Assembly (NCBI RefSeq): GCF_004923315.1
Contig: NZ_CP039648.1
Coordinates: 476,501-540,500 of the forward strand
Direction: 5' to 3'
Origin: Azospirillum sp. TSA2s
Lineage (GTDB): Bacteria; Pseudomonadota; Alphaproteobacteria; Azospirillales; Azospirillaceae
Length of the DNA stretch: 64,000 bases
Each line of letters begins with the position of its first letter. Position 1 is the stretch's first letter. Of the stretch, positions 1-7,927 are shown piece after piece. The notes under the pieces are model-generated. The model was not told where the DNA came from, did not search any database, and saw only the letters and a list, made by a program, of their open reading frames with translations. The translations under genes and the position numbers were made by a program.

Positions 1-3000
1 CACATAGTCCTGCTGGGTCGACATCAGATCGACGATGTCGTCGAATCCCGCGTCCCGCGCGATGGCGATCAACGGGTCCGTCTCCTCCCGCACCGCCGAC
101 AGCCGCTCCCCCATCGCCAGCAGGTCGGAGACGATGTGGTTGCAGCTGTAGCAGAGCATGCGCAGCTCGGCGCACTGGTGCCCGACCTTTTTGGCCTCGC
201 GCACGTGGGCCAAGCCGTAGGACAGCGGCTGTGTCCAGGGGCTGACCTGATCCAGCGCCACCAGCACCGGGGTGCGATAGCGTTCGAAGCCGTGGCGGTC
301 CACCAGTTGCAGCGCCGCCGAGGCATAGGCGAACCCTTCCACATACTCGTCGAAGACGGTCGCCAAGGAGACGCCGAACCACGCGATTCCCTGGGCCGAG
401 GCGGCGGTCACGCCATGCTTCAGCGTCAATTCCACCATGGTGGCGAGCTGAAGATGCACCAGATCGGCCGACGGGTAGAAGAAGGCCGCCTCCAGCGCCG
501 TCAGCAGCGCCATGGCGGCTTCCATGCACGGATCGTCCATCGCCGGCAGGTCGACCAGGGCCGAGACCGGCCGGCCATCCAGCAGCCGCCTGATCCGGTC
601 GTAAGTGGCGGCGACCGCCCCCGGCGGCGGATCGGTGGGCAGGTCGATCCCCAGCTGCGCCAATCCTTCCAGCGCCACCCGCACCGCGCCGCGGAAATCC
701 GACGCCACGGTCAGCCGCGCAGCCTTCAGCCGGTATGCCTCGGCGCCGTCGATGGCGCCGTCGGCATGACGGAACAGCCCGTCGATGGCGCTGTCAGCCC
801 CGGCCGCGTCGCCGCTCGCCAGCAGGCATTCGGCCGTCAACACCGCCGCCCGCCATGCCAACGGGTAGGATTGGGTCCAGCGTTCCTCCCCCAGGATGCG
901 GTCGACGCCTGCCAGATAGGTCAGCGCCCGGGCGCGCGCCGCAGCGGCGACCGCCTGACCCGCCGCGTCGATCAGGGTGCCGGCGAACTGATCGGCCCGC
1001 TCGGCACACAGCGGGGCGCCGTATGACAGCTCGATCTGTGCGGCGATCCTGAAGAGTTCCTCCGGACCGCGGTCGGGCCATAGAGACAGCATGGCCGAGG
1101 CGATGGCCGCATGCTGCGCCGGGCGGTCCTCTACCGGCGTCAGCCCATAGGCGGCCTCCTGCACGCGGTCATGCACCAGCACCCAGCCGCCGGAATCCCC
1201 GTGCAGCACCAGCCCCGCCGCAGCCGCAGGCGCGAGCGCGGCCTGCACCGCGGCGGGCGGCAGGCCGGCGACCGATGCGAGGAGCCGGTCATCGGCGCCA
1301 TTGCCGATGGAGGCCAGCAGCCGCACCGCGGTCCGGCTGGCGGCCGGCAACCGGCGCAGCCGGACGACCAGCAGGTCGGTGACCGTCTCGCCGCCCGGCA
1401 GCAGGGCCGCCGTTCCGGCCGTCCACGTCCAGGCCGAGCGGCCGGCGTCGTGGCGCAGCGTCCCGTCATCCGCCAGGGTGCGGAGAAGCTGCAGAATGTG
1501 CAGCGGGTTGCCGCCGGTCTTCTCGCCGATCAGCCGCAGCAGGTCCTCCGCCCGGTCGACCGGCTCGTCCAGCACGGCCGTGACCAGAGCGGCGGTGGCC
1601 TGCGGGCCGATCGGCCGCAGGGCGATCCATGCCGGCGCCGTCGCGTCATCCCGTAAGGCCGACAGGAAACCGAGGAAACCCGGCTGGATGTCGGCGCTGG
1701 TGTCCCGATAGGCGGCGATCACCACAAGGCCCGGCGGTGGACTGTCGGCGATGGCGCGAATGAAGGCCAGCGTCGCCTCGTCGGCCCATTGCAGGTCGTC
1801 CAGGAACAGCAGGACCGGCGCACCGGGACGGGCGAAGGCCTGCAGGACGCCGGTCAGTATGCGGCGGATGCGCAGCGGCTGCTGGCTCGACGGATCGTCC
1901 AGCGTGTGGGCGGCCGGTCCGGTCACCGGCTCGAATTCAGGCAACAGGTGGAGCAAAAGCGCCAGTTGCCCGTCCAGCCGTTCGGCCAGATCGGCGCGCA
2001 ACGCCTCCAGCTCTTCCAGCGGACCGGCGACCACCGCGGCCGCCAGCCGGCGCAACGCCTGGAGCACCGGGGCGTAGGGGACGGCAGGCTGATACTGATC
2101 GGTCTTGCCGGCGGCGATGCGGGCATCCGCCGGAAGCCGGTGCCGCATGAAGCCGGCGACCAGCGCGGATTTGCCCGATCCCGGGGCGCCGCCGACGAAG
2201 ACCAGCTGCCCCCGCCCGCCCGCCGCGGCACGGCCATAGGCATCGCCCAGCCGGCCGAGTTCCTCCCCCCGCCCCAGCAGGGTATCGGGCGGCGCCAGCC
2301 GGCGGATGCGGTCGGCCCGCGCCAGTTCGAAGGCGGGGATGTCCCGATGGGCGGACCAGTCCCGCAGGCAGCGCGTCAGGTCGTCGGTCAGCGAAGCGGC
2401 ATTCTGGTAGCGGTCGTCGGGCGCCTTGGCGATCAGTTTCAGGATCAGCGCGTCAACCATCGGCGGCACGTCCGGACGCAGGCTGCCGGGGGATGGCGGC
2501 CGCACCGCCATATGGGCGTGCAGCCATTGCGCGGCGGACCCGCCGGTCAGCGGCAGGCGGCCGGTCAGCAGACCGAACAGCACGATGCCCAGCGAATAGA
2601 GGTCGCTGCGCTCGTCGCCCGGCTGCCCCTCCGGTCCGGCGGTTTCCGGTGCGGAGTAGGCGGTGGGGCGCTGTCCGGTCTCGCCCTGTGCCTGTCCCGC
2701 CTGAAATCCGGTCAGGCGGACCTTCCCGGCCGGGGTGAGGATCAGGGCCTGCGGAGACAGGGCGCCATGCAGCAGATGGCGCCGGTGGGCCTCGGCAAGA
2801 GCCCCGGCAGCCTGGGCGGCGACCTCCAGGAACTGGCCGAGGGGCGGCCTGTGCAGGGAGGACAAGGGCTGTCCGCCATCATCCGGGTAGATCAGCGCCG
2901 GTCCGTCGCGGGTCAGACGCAAGTCCAGCGGGACCAGGGCCCAGTCCTCTTCCAGCAGGGATTTCAGGCTCAGCTCATGGTCGATCTGCCGGCCGGCGGC

Positions 3001-3192
3001 CTCGTTGGCCCAGCCTGCCCGTGCGGCCAGCCAGCTGACGCCGTCGGCTCCTGTCAGCCGCAGCAGGCTGCGGTTGCCGTCGGTGGCCAGCAGCTCGGGC
3101 CGGGCGTCGTCCAGCCACTCCGCAGCCGGTGCCGTGGGCCGGGTGGGAGCAGGTGTTTCCCCGTCCCGGAGAGGATCGATACCGGACGCCAT
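1..3192 (-). CDS. Kinase-like / AAA ATPase multidomain signalling protein (HSTK-type), C-terminus outside window
   Basis: The minus-strand frame opens with ATG at 3192 and runs without a stop to base 1, giving 1064 visible residues. Residues about 60-275 follow the Ser/Thr kinase fold: a loop starting HGALSPQAL near residue 138 and a C-lobe ERSDLYSLGIVLFGLLTG. A P-loop VGGAPGSGKSAL lies near residue 333 and a Walker B LLFLDDLQWAD follows, as in AAA_16 'predictive ATPase' modules. Then comes a long Ala/Leu-rich helical, TPR-like region. This order matches the large kinase/ATPase/GAF/histidine-kinase proteins of cyanobacteria and proteobacteria, so a GAF and histidine-kinase tail probably lies beyond the window. 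The HRD and DFG motifs are lost (HGA, TGF) and no VAIK-type lysine is evident, so the first domain is probably a pseudokinase scaffold. The receiver gene at 3307-3693 lies upstream on the same strand and may be its partner. Confidence 0.85.
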   Translation of the reverse strand, partial: MASGIDPLRDGETPAPTRPTAPAAEWLDDARPELLATDGNRSLLRLTGADGVSWLAARAGWANEAAGRQIDHELSLKSLLEEDWALVPLDLRLTRDGPALIYPDDGGQPLSSLHRPPLGQFLEVAAQAAGALAEAHRRHLLHGALSPQALILTPAGKVRLTGFQAGQAQGETGQRPTAYSAPETAGPEGQPGDERSDLYSLGIVLFGLLTGRLPLTGGSAAQWLHAHMAVRPPSPGSLRPDVPPMVDALILKLIAKAPDDRYQNAASLTDDLTRCLRDWSAHRDIPAFELARADRIRRLAPPDTLLGRGEELGRLGDAYGRAAAGGRGQLVFVGGAPGSGKSALVAGFMRHRLPADARIAAGKTDQYQPAVPYAPVLQALRRLAAAVVAGPLEELEALRADLAERLDGQLALLLHLLPEFEPVTGPAAHTLDDPSSQQPLRIRRILTGVLQAFARPGAPVLLFLDDLQWADEATLAFIRAIADSPPPGLVVIAAYRDTSADIQPGFLGFLSALRDDATAPAWIALRPIGPQATAALVTAVLDEPVDRAEDLLRLIGEKTGGNPLHILQLLRTLADDGTLRHDAGRSAWTWTAGTAALLPGGETVTDLLVVRLRRLPAASRTAVRLLASIGNGADDRLLASVAGLPPAAVQAALAPAAAAGLVLHGDSGGWVLVHDRVQEAAYGLTPVEDRPAQHAAIASAMLSLWPDRGPEELFRIAAQIELSYGAPLCAERADQFAGTLIDAAGQAVAAAARARALTYLAGVDRILGEERWTQSYPLAWRAAVLTAECLLASGDAAGADSAIDGLFRHADGAIDGAEAYRLKAARLTVASDFRGAVRVALEGLAQLGIDLPTDPPPGAVAATYDRIRRLLDGRPVSALVDLPAMDDPCMEAAMALLTALEAAFFYPSADLVHLQLATMVELTLKHGVTAASAQGIAWFGVSLATVFDEYVEGFAYASAALQLVDRHGFERYRTPVLVALDQVSPWTQPLSYGLAHVREAKKVGHQCAELRMLCYSCNHIVSDLLAMGERLSAVREETDPLIAIARDAGFDDIVDLMSTQQDYV

Positions 3193-3306
3193 CGGACCTT
3201 ACTGGCTGCGTGAAAGGGCTCCCACTCCGGTGATACATCAGTCATCCAGGGCCGTATAATCGCCAAACGGCTTATTCCCTTCTCCGAAAGGGATAGGGGC
3301 GGTGCG

Positions 3307-3693
3307 TCAGGCCGTTTCGCTGCCCTCCAGGATCCGGTGCAGGATGGCGTGGAGATCGTCGGGATCGACGGGTTTCTCCAGGAACAGGCGGGCGCCAGAT
3401 GCCATCGCCCGGTCGCGCATCCGCGGGTCCGGGAACGCCGTCAGCAGAAGGACCGGAACCTCCGGCATGCGGGCCTTGACGGCAACCTGCAGGTCCAGCC
3501 CGCTCATCCCCGGCATGGTGACATCCGAGATCAGACAGCCGACGCCGGCGGGCGCGCAGTCAAGGAAGTCCTCGGCGCAGGCGAACAGCGAGATGCGATA
3601 GCCGAAGGAGCGGATCAGGCTGCCCAGACTGTTGCGGACGATCGGGTCGTCCTCGACGATCGCAATGGTCGCGCTGGCGGGGGCCGGATGCAT
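3307..3693 (-). CDS. Single-domain response regulator receiver protein
   Basis: This 128-residue protein is only a CheY-like receiver. It has the acidic pair in VEDDP (about residues 13-16), the phospho-acceptor Asp in LISDVTMPGMSG, a Thr in LLLTAF and the conserved Lys in FLEKPVD. It resembles the N-terminal half of FixJ/NarL-type regulators but has no DNA-binding domain, so it likely works in a phosphorelay or by protein contact. I chose ATG 3693 because the receiver begins directly after it and the divergent regulator also begins MHPA. A longer in-frame start at 3888 exists but would add 65 low-complexity residues, and no clear ribosome site supports either. It lies 114 bases upstream of the kinase/ATPase gene on the same strand, and co-transcription is plausible. 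Confidence 0.85.
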   Translation of the reverse strand: MHPAPASATIAIVEDDPIVRNSLGSLIRSFGYRISLFACAEDFLDCAPAGVGCLISDVTMPGMSGLDLQVAVKARMPEVPVLLLTAFPDPRMRDRAMASGARLFLEKPVDPDDLHAILHRILEGSETA

Positions 3694-4010
3694 CGCGGCT
3701 AACGGCCGACATCCCCAGCCGGAGAGGCTGCGGCCGGTGCGGACGGGAACGGGCAGCCCGATGGGCTCATGGCGGCGGCCTTGCTGACTGATGGAAATGC
3801 CGCCTTCACTATGGGTGACTTTATCGGCCGGCAGAACCATACGTCCGCGAGGTGCCTGCGAACCTTGGGTGAGGGAACCCCATACCAAAGGTTAGGTGCC
3901 GGACGCGGGGGGCGCGGTTCATCATGGCGTGGCCCCTTCGCGCGCCAGCCGGTTCTTTGGTTGCCCGGGCGTCGGAACCCTGCCGCCGCAACAGCGAGTG
4001 ATCGTAGACC
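3694..4010. other. Intergenic region between divergent response-regulator genes
   Basis: This stretch separates the minus-strand receiver gene from the plus-strand FixJ-type gene, so it should hold both promoters. I see no convincing -35/-10 or -24/-12 pair. A weak inverted repeat (AACCTTGGG near 3860 and CCAAAGGTT near 3885) could be an operator but is imperfect. No coding potential is convincing. Confidence 0.4.
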
Positions 4011-4667
4011 ATGCACCCCGCCACGGCCGGCCGACCGGCCGAGCAGACCATTTCGGACCGCAGGATCGTGCTGATCGTCGATGACGATCCGCTGCTGCGT
4101 TCCTCGCTGGACAGCCTGTTCCGTTCGGTCGGGCTGAAAACCCGCCTGTTCGCCTCGGCCCAGGACGTGATGGATGCCCAGTTCTCCGACGTGACCTGCT
4201 GCATGGTGATGGACATCCGCATGCCGCGGATGAGCGGGCTGGAATTCCAGGCCCAGTTGAATGCGCGCGGCATCCGCGTGCCGATCATCTTCATCACCGG
4301 CCACGGCGATATTCCCATGTCGGTGCAGGCGATGAAGGCGGGCGCCTTCGATTTCATGACCAAGCCCTTCCGGGACCAGGAAATGCTCGACGCGGTGGAG
4401 GCGGCGCTGACCCGGGACGGCGAAAGGCGCGGTCAGGACCGCATCCTTGCCGACGGCCGCGCCCGTTACGATGCCCTGACCCCGCGCGAGAAGGAGGTGA
4501 TGGCGGGGGTGACCCGCGGCCTTCTGAACAAGCAGGTGGCGGCCAAGCTTGGCATCAGCGAAATCACCGTGAAGCTTCACCGCTCCAGCCTCATGAAGAA
4601 GCTGGGGGTACGGGCGCTCGCCGACCTCGTGCGCCTGGCCGAAGCGCTCGGCGTAAACCGCGACTGA
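4011..4667 (+). CDS. FixJ-family two-component response regulator
   Basis: The 218-residue protein has an N-terminal receiver with VDDDP, phospho-acceptor Asp in MDIRMPRMSG, Thr in FITGHGD and Lys in TKPFRD. A C-terminal LuxR-type helix-turn-helix follows (LTPREKEVMAGVTRGLLNKQVA then SEITVKLHRS). The FITGHGDIPM and AGAFDFMTKPF strings are typical of FixJ/TodT-type regulators that activate transcription when phosphorylated by a cytoplasmic or redox-sensing histidine kinase. It is divergent from a lone receiver and close to a giant kinase-type protein, so the three may form one signalling locus; that is inference. The start ATG 4011 is the only one upstream of the receiver. The target genes cannot be read from the sequence. 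Confidence 0.9.
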   Translation: MHPATAGRPAEQTISDRRIVLIVDDDPLLRSSLDSLFRSVGLKTRLFASAQDVMDAQFSDVTCCMVMDIRMPRMSGLEFQAQLNARGIRVPIIFITGHGDIPMSVQAMKAGAFDFMTKPFRDQEMLDAVEAALTRDGERRGQDRILADGRARYDALTPREKEVMAGVTRGLLNKQVAAKLGISEITVKLHRSSLMKKLGVRALADLVRLAEALGVNRD

Positions 4668-4698
4668 GACGGCCGCCGGCCCGGGGTTCGGCGCCGTG

Positions 4699-4839
4699 CT
4701 AACGCCGCGCCGCCTTGCGCCACCGCATCGGTGTCTGGCCGACTGCCCGGCCGAACAGGCGCGTCAGGTGGGCCTGATCGGAAAAGCCGCAGCTGAAGGC
4801 GATCTGGCAGAGCGGCTCGTCGGTTTCCAGCATCATTGA
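4699..4839 (-). pseudogene. Remnant of an AraC-family regulator (C-terminal HTH only)
   Basis: About 46 codons encode the second helix-turn-helix of an AraC/XylS regulator: LETDEPLCQIAFSCGF, SDQAHLTRLFGRAVG and TPMRWRKAARR, ending at TAG 4699-4701. Family members have about 250-300 residues, so the sensory domain and first HTH are missing. Upstream the frame runs directly into an out-of-frame cytochrome c sequence, so an internal deletion fused the two genes. By chance a GGAGG stands just before an in-frame ATG ATG, so a short peptide could be made, but it would have only one helix-turn-helix. It is probably non-functional. Confidence 0.8.
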
Positions 4840-5188
4840 AAGCCTCCTTCGACCAGCCTCCGATCCCGGTTGCCGGATCCGGCGTGATGTTGGTGGAATA
4901 GAGCGTGCCGAACGGCGTCGCCAATGCCCGGCCGCCGGCGTAAGCGACACCACCGTCCGCGGTGTGGCAGACGATGCAATCGCCGACCGTGGCCAGCGCA
5001 GCACCGCGGGACACCAGTTCCGCCGGGAAGTCGGAGGCTTTGGGCGTGGGAACGGTGGGCAGGCCGCTTCGGTAGGCGATCCCCAGGAACGCGCCGACAC
5101 CGGCAAGGCAGGCCAATGCGCCACCGGCCGCCCATCTGCCTACCGTCCATCTGCCCACCGGACGGCCGGCCCATCGGGTTGGTTTCAT
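4840..5188 (-). pseudogene. Truncated membrane-anchored cytochrome c (alcohol-dehydrogenase cytochrome subunit type)
   Basis: The reading frame begins with ATG 5188 after a strong AGAGGAGGTG. It encodes a hydrophobic N-terminal segment (GGALACLAGVGAFLGIAY), then SRGAALATVGDCIVCHT with a CxxCH heme site, then AGGRALATPFGTLYSTNITPD and GIGGWSKEAF. These are hallmarks of the first heme domain of the three-heme cytochrome subunits of PQQ or flavin alcohol/sugar dehydrogenases. Similarity stops at about residue 117, near 4840, where the DNA changes into the tail of an AraC gene in another frame. Two of the expected three heme domains are gone. The good ribosome site suggests a recent loss. No dehydrogenase partner is adjacent. 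Confidence 0.8.
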
Positions 5189-5362
5189 GCTGCACCTCCT
5201 CTGGTCCGCCGCATGCCTTGTGGGCGGGCGGATAAGTCCAGGGAGGGTGCCGGAGCGTGCGGCAGTCGTATTGAAGATTGGACGCGGGATTTTTGAACGA
5301 AACCCGCACGCCCCTACGCCGTTGGTCCAGCGGTTTCGGTTCGCCCGGTCTGCCCGGAAGCC

Positions 5363-6586
5363 TCAGCCGATGCGCTCGATGGCGATGGCCGTCGCCTCTC
5401 CGCCGCCGATGCACAGAGAGGCCACGCCACGGGTCAGACCGCGCGCCGTCAGCGCGTGCAGCAGCGTCACGATCAGCCGCGCGCCGGTGGCGCCGATGGG
5501 ATGGCCGAGTGCGCAGGCTCCGCCATCGACGTTCAGCCGGTCGGGCGCGATGCCGAGGTCGCGCTGTGCCGCCATGGCGACCACGGCGAAGGCCTCGTTA
5601 ATCTCGAACAGGTCGACGTCGTCCACCGACCAGCCGACCTTGTCCAGCAGCTTGGCGATCGCCGGAATGGGGGCGGTGGTGAACCAGGCCGGATCCTGGC
5701 TGTGGGTGGCGTGGCCGCGGATCTCCGCCAGGATCGGCAGGCCGGCGGCTTCGGCGACCGAGCGACGGGTCAGCACCAGTGCCGCGGCACCGTCGGCATT
5801 GGCGGACGAACTGGCGGCGGTGATCGTCCCGTCGCGGCGGAAGGCCGGTTTCAGCGCCGGGATCTTGTCGGGCGAGACCTTCAGCGGAATCTCGTCCTGC
5901 CCGACCAGCCGGTCGCCGCCTTTGGCGGGCACGGCGACCGGCACGATCTCCGCCGCGAAGGCGCCGCTTTCCACCGCCGTCCGGGCGCGGGTCAGCGTCT
6001 GGGCCGCATAGGCGTCCTGTTCGGCTCGGGTGAAGCCGTAGGCCTCGGCCGTCGCCTCGCCGAAATCGCCCATGGCCCGGCCGCCCTCATAGGCGTCCTC
6101 CAGCCCGTCCAGCATCATGTGGTCCAGCAACCGGTCGTGGCCGATGCGATAGCCGCCGCGCGCCTTCGCCAGCAGATAGGGGGCGTTGGTCATCGACTCC
6201 ATGCCGCCGGCCACCACGATGTCGGCCGAACCGGCGCGGATCAGGTCATGGGCCAGCATGGTGGCCTTCATGCCCGAACCGCAGACCTTGTTGATGGTCG
6301 TGGCGCCCGTCGCATCGGGCAGTCCGGCGCCGCGGGCCGCCTGCCGGGCCGGTGCCTGCCCCTGTCCCGCCGGCAGGACGCAGCCCATCAGCACCTCGCC
6401 GACGCCGGCGGGCGGCAGGCCGGCCCGTTCCACCGCCGCGGCGATGGCGTGGGCACCGAGTGCGGTTGCCGGCAGTGCCGCAAGCTCTCCCTGAAAGCGC
6501 CCAAGCGGCGTGCGGACGGCGGACACGATGACGACGGGATCCTGGCTGGAAGAGGGGCTGGAAGGAGGGATGGAAGGGGTGTGCAT
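5363..6586 (-). CDS. Acetyl-CoA acetyltransferase (thiolase)
   Basis: The 407-residue protein is a full-length type II thiolase. It carries the acylated Cys in INKVCGSGMKA (about residue 100), the NEAF motif, the His in ALGHPIGATGAR and the second Cys in SLCIGGGEA near the C-terminus. It condenses two acetyl-CoA to acetoacetyl-CoA, or cleaves 3-ketoacyl-CoA, in polyhydroxybutyrate or fatty and branched acid metabolism. ATG 6586 follows a GGAGAC ribosome site. It has no phaB or beta-oxidation partners here. It is divergent from a TetR regulator with a paired operator in the 157-base gap, so it is likely repressed by that regulator. Substrate chain length is not readable. Confidence 0.93.
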   Translation of the reverse strand: MHTPSIPPSSPSSSQDPVVIVSAVRTPLGRFQGELAALPATALGAHAIAAAVERAGLPPAGVGEVLMGCVLPAGQGQAPARQAARGAGLPDATGATTINKVCGSGMKATMLAHDLIRAGSADIVVAGGMESMTNAPYLLAKARGGYRIGHDRLLDHMMLDGLEDAYEGGRAMGDFGEATAEAYGFTRAEQDAYAAQTLTRARTAVESGAFAAEIVPVAVPAKGGDRLVGQDEIPLKVSPDKIPALKPAFRRDGTITAASSSANADGAAALVLTRRSVAEAAGLPILAEIRGHATHSQDPAWFTTAPIPAIAKLLDKVGWSVDDVDLFEINEAFAVVAMAAQRDLGIAPDRLNVDGGACALGHPIGATGARLIVTLLHALTARGLTRGVASLCIGGGEATAIAIERIG

Positions 6587-6632
6587 GGTTGCGGTCTCCG
6601 GGTCTGCATCCCGACGGGGGGGCTGTTAAATT

Positions 6633-6670
6633 ATGATCGTCATGTTTGCATAATTGATGATGAGCGTCAT
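6633..6670. promoter_or_regulatory. Paired TetR-type operator between thiolase and tetR genes
   Basis: Two copies of an 11-base dyad, ATGATCGTCAT (6633-6643) and ATGAGCGTCAT (6660-6670), lie 27 bases apart in an AT-rich stretch between the divergent thiolase and TetR genes. They differ at one central base. The position and symmetry fit an operator that lets the TetR protein repress both its own gene and the thiolase. Function is inferred, not shown. Confidence 0.65.
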
Positions 6671-6743
6671 ATAATTTGTCAATGGGCCTTCAGCCGATTT
6701 TCGGGAATGGCACCGGTCAAGGTCCGGTCACGGAAGGTGCATC

Positions 6744-7331
6744 ATGCGGGTGAGCAAGGAGCAGGCGGCGGAGAACCGGCGCCGGGTCGTGGAGGTGGCA
6801 AGCGGGCTGTTCCGCGAGCGGGGCTTCAATGGGATCGGCGTCGCCGACCTGATGAAGGAGGCCGGGCTGACCCATGGCGGGTTCTACGGCCAGTTCGCGT
6901 CCAAGGAGGATCTGGCGGCGGAGGCCTGTGCCCGCGCGATGGATGTGATGGCGGAGCGCTGGAACGATTCGGCGGAGACGCCGCCGGGGGACAAGGCGCT
7001 GGCGGCCTTGCTGGACGGTTACCTGTCGCCGCGTCACCGCGACCACAGCGCCGCCGGCTGTCCCATTGCCGCGCTCGGCGTCGATGTGTCCCGACAGGGC
7101 GGGGCGGTGCGCGGCGCCTTTACCCGGGGCTTGCGCCCGTTCATCGACAGGCTGCAACGGCTGGTGCCGGGCCGCTCGGCGGAGGCGAAGCGCAAGGCCG
7201 CCCTCGCCACACTGTCGGGCATGGTCGGCGCCCTGATCCTCGCGCGCGCCGTCGACGATCCCGCCCTGTCGGAGGAGATTTTGGAGGCGGCACGCGAGAG
7301 TCTCGGCAGGTCGGGAGCGGCCGGCGAATAG
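6744..7331 (+). CDS. TetR/AcrR-family transcriptional regulator
   Basis: The 195-residue protein starts with a TetR helix-turn-helix: RRRVVEVASGLFRERGFNGIGVADLMKEAGLTHGGFYGQF, of which the last part is the recognition helix. The remaining helical domain (DKALAALLDGYLSPRHRDHSAAGCP and the tail) is the ligand-binding and dimer part. It resembles the group with a conserved GCPIAAL segment (NemR- or RutR-like proteins that may sense electrophiles). It is divergent from the thiolase, with two matching dyads between them, so autorepression and control of the thiolase are likely. The convergent small monooxygenase-fold gene ends 13 bases away. The ligand is unknown. Confidence 0.9.
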   Translation: MRVSKEQAAENRRRVVEVASGLFRERGFNGIGVADLMKEAGLTHGGFYGQFASKEDLAAEACARAMDVMAERWNDSAETPPGDKALAALLDGYLSPRHRDHSAAGCPIAALGVDVSRQGGAVRGAFTRGLRPFIDRLQRLVPGRSAEAKRKAALATLSGMVGALILARAVDDPALSEEILEAARESLGRSGAAGE

Positions 7332-7344
7332 CCGGCGGCTCGGG

Positions 7345-7653
7345 TCAGGCGATGCGGCGCAGCAACTCGATCCGCAGCGGTTCGCCCAGCAACCTATCGA
7401 ACTGCGCGGCGAGGCCGGTGAAGGCCGCGCCCTTGGCATGGGTGTCGAGAGCGGCCTGATCCTGCCAGACCTCGTACATCACGATGGTACCGGGCCGTTC
7501 GCGGTTGACATGGGCGGAGTAGGCGAGGCAGCCCGGCTCCTTCAACACGGCCGGGACGATGGCGGTGATGGCGTCGGCCAATGCCTGCTCCTGACCGGGC
7601 TTGGCGACGAGATAGGCGACGAGTTGCACCTGATCGCTCGGCGGAACGCTCAT
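7345..7653 (-). CDS. Antibiotic biosynthesis monooxygenase (ABM) domain protein, putative quinol monooxygenase
   Basis: The 102-residue protein matches the single-domain ABM/YgiN fold: LVAYLVAKPGQEQALADAI, then LKEPGCLAYSAHVN, then TIVMYEVWQDQAALDTHAKG and FTGLAAQFDRLL. Such proteins are small dimeric ferredoxin-like barrels that oxidise quinols or polyketides without a metal or flavin cofactor. Many have no known substrate. ATG 7653 follows GGGAAACACC. It is transcribed towards the TetR gene. A link with electrophile or quinone sensing by that regulator is possible but speculative. Confidence 0.85.
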   Translation of the reverse strand: MSVPPSDQVQLVAYLVAKPGQEQALADAITAIVPAVLKEPGCLAYSAHVNRERPGTIVMYEVWQDQAALDTHAKGAAFTGLAAQFDRLLGEPLRIELLRRIA

Positions 7654-7927
7654 TGCGGTGTTTCCCTTTTAGGTGGCTGACGGAACGGTGGCTGCGGCCA
7701 GACTGGCCCATGGACGGGTTCCTGGCAACCCGCCGCGGCGCGTCCGCACCGGTGCGCGAGGTTCGGCCGCCTCGGCGGCCGGACGCTCCACCCTGGCCTG
7801 TTGGTGATCGGCGTTCCTGCGTACGGGCTATGCCGTCCCAGAGCGCGTGGATGCGTGACAAGAGGCTTTTCCCGCTTGTTGTCCTCGGATCGCCCATCCA
7901 CGCTTTCATCGAACGCTCCAGGAGACC

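Noticed and set aside
1789..3213. Long plus-strand frame of 474 codons opposite the kinase/ATPase gene
   Set aside because: It is Gln/Arg/Gly-rich with no recognisable domain and lies antisense to a frame with clear kinase and P-loop motifs; a high-GC shadow.
5456..7459. Plus-strand frame of 667 codons crossing the thiolase and TetR genes
   Set aside because: It spans two divergent real genes and their operator region; composition is that of a shadow.
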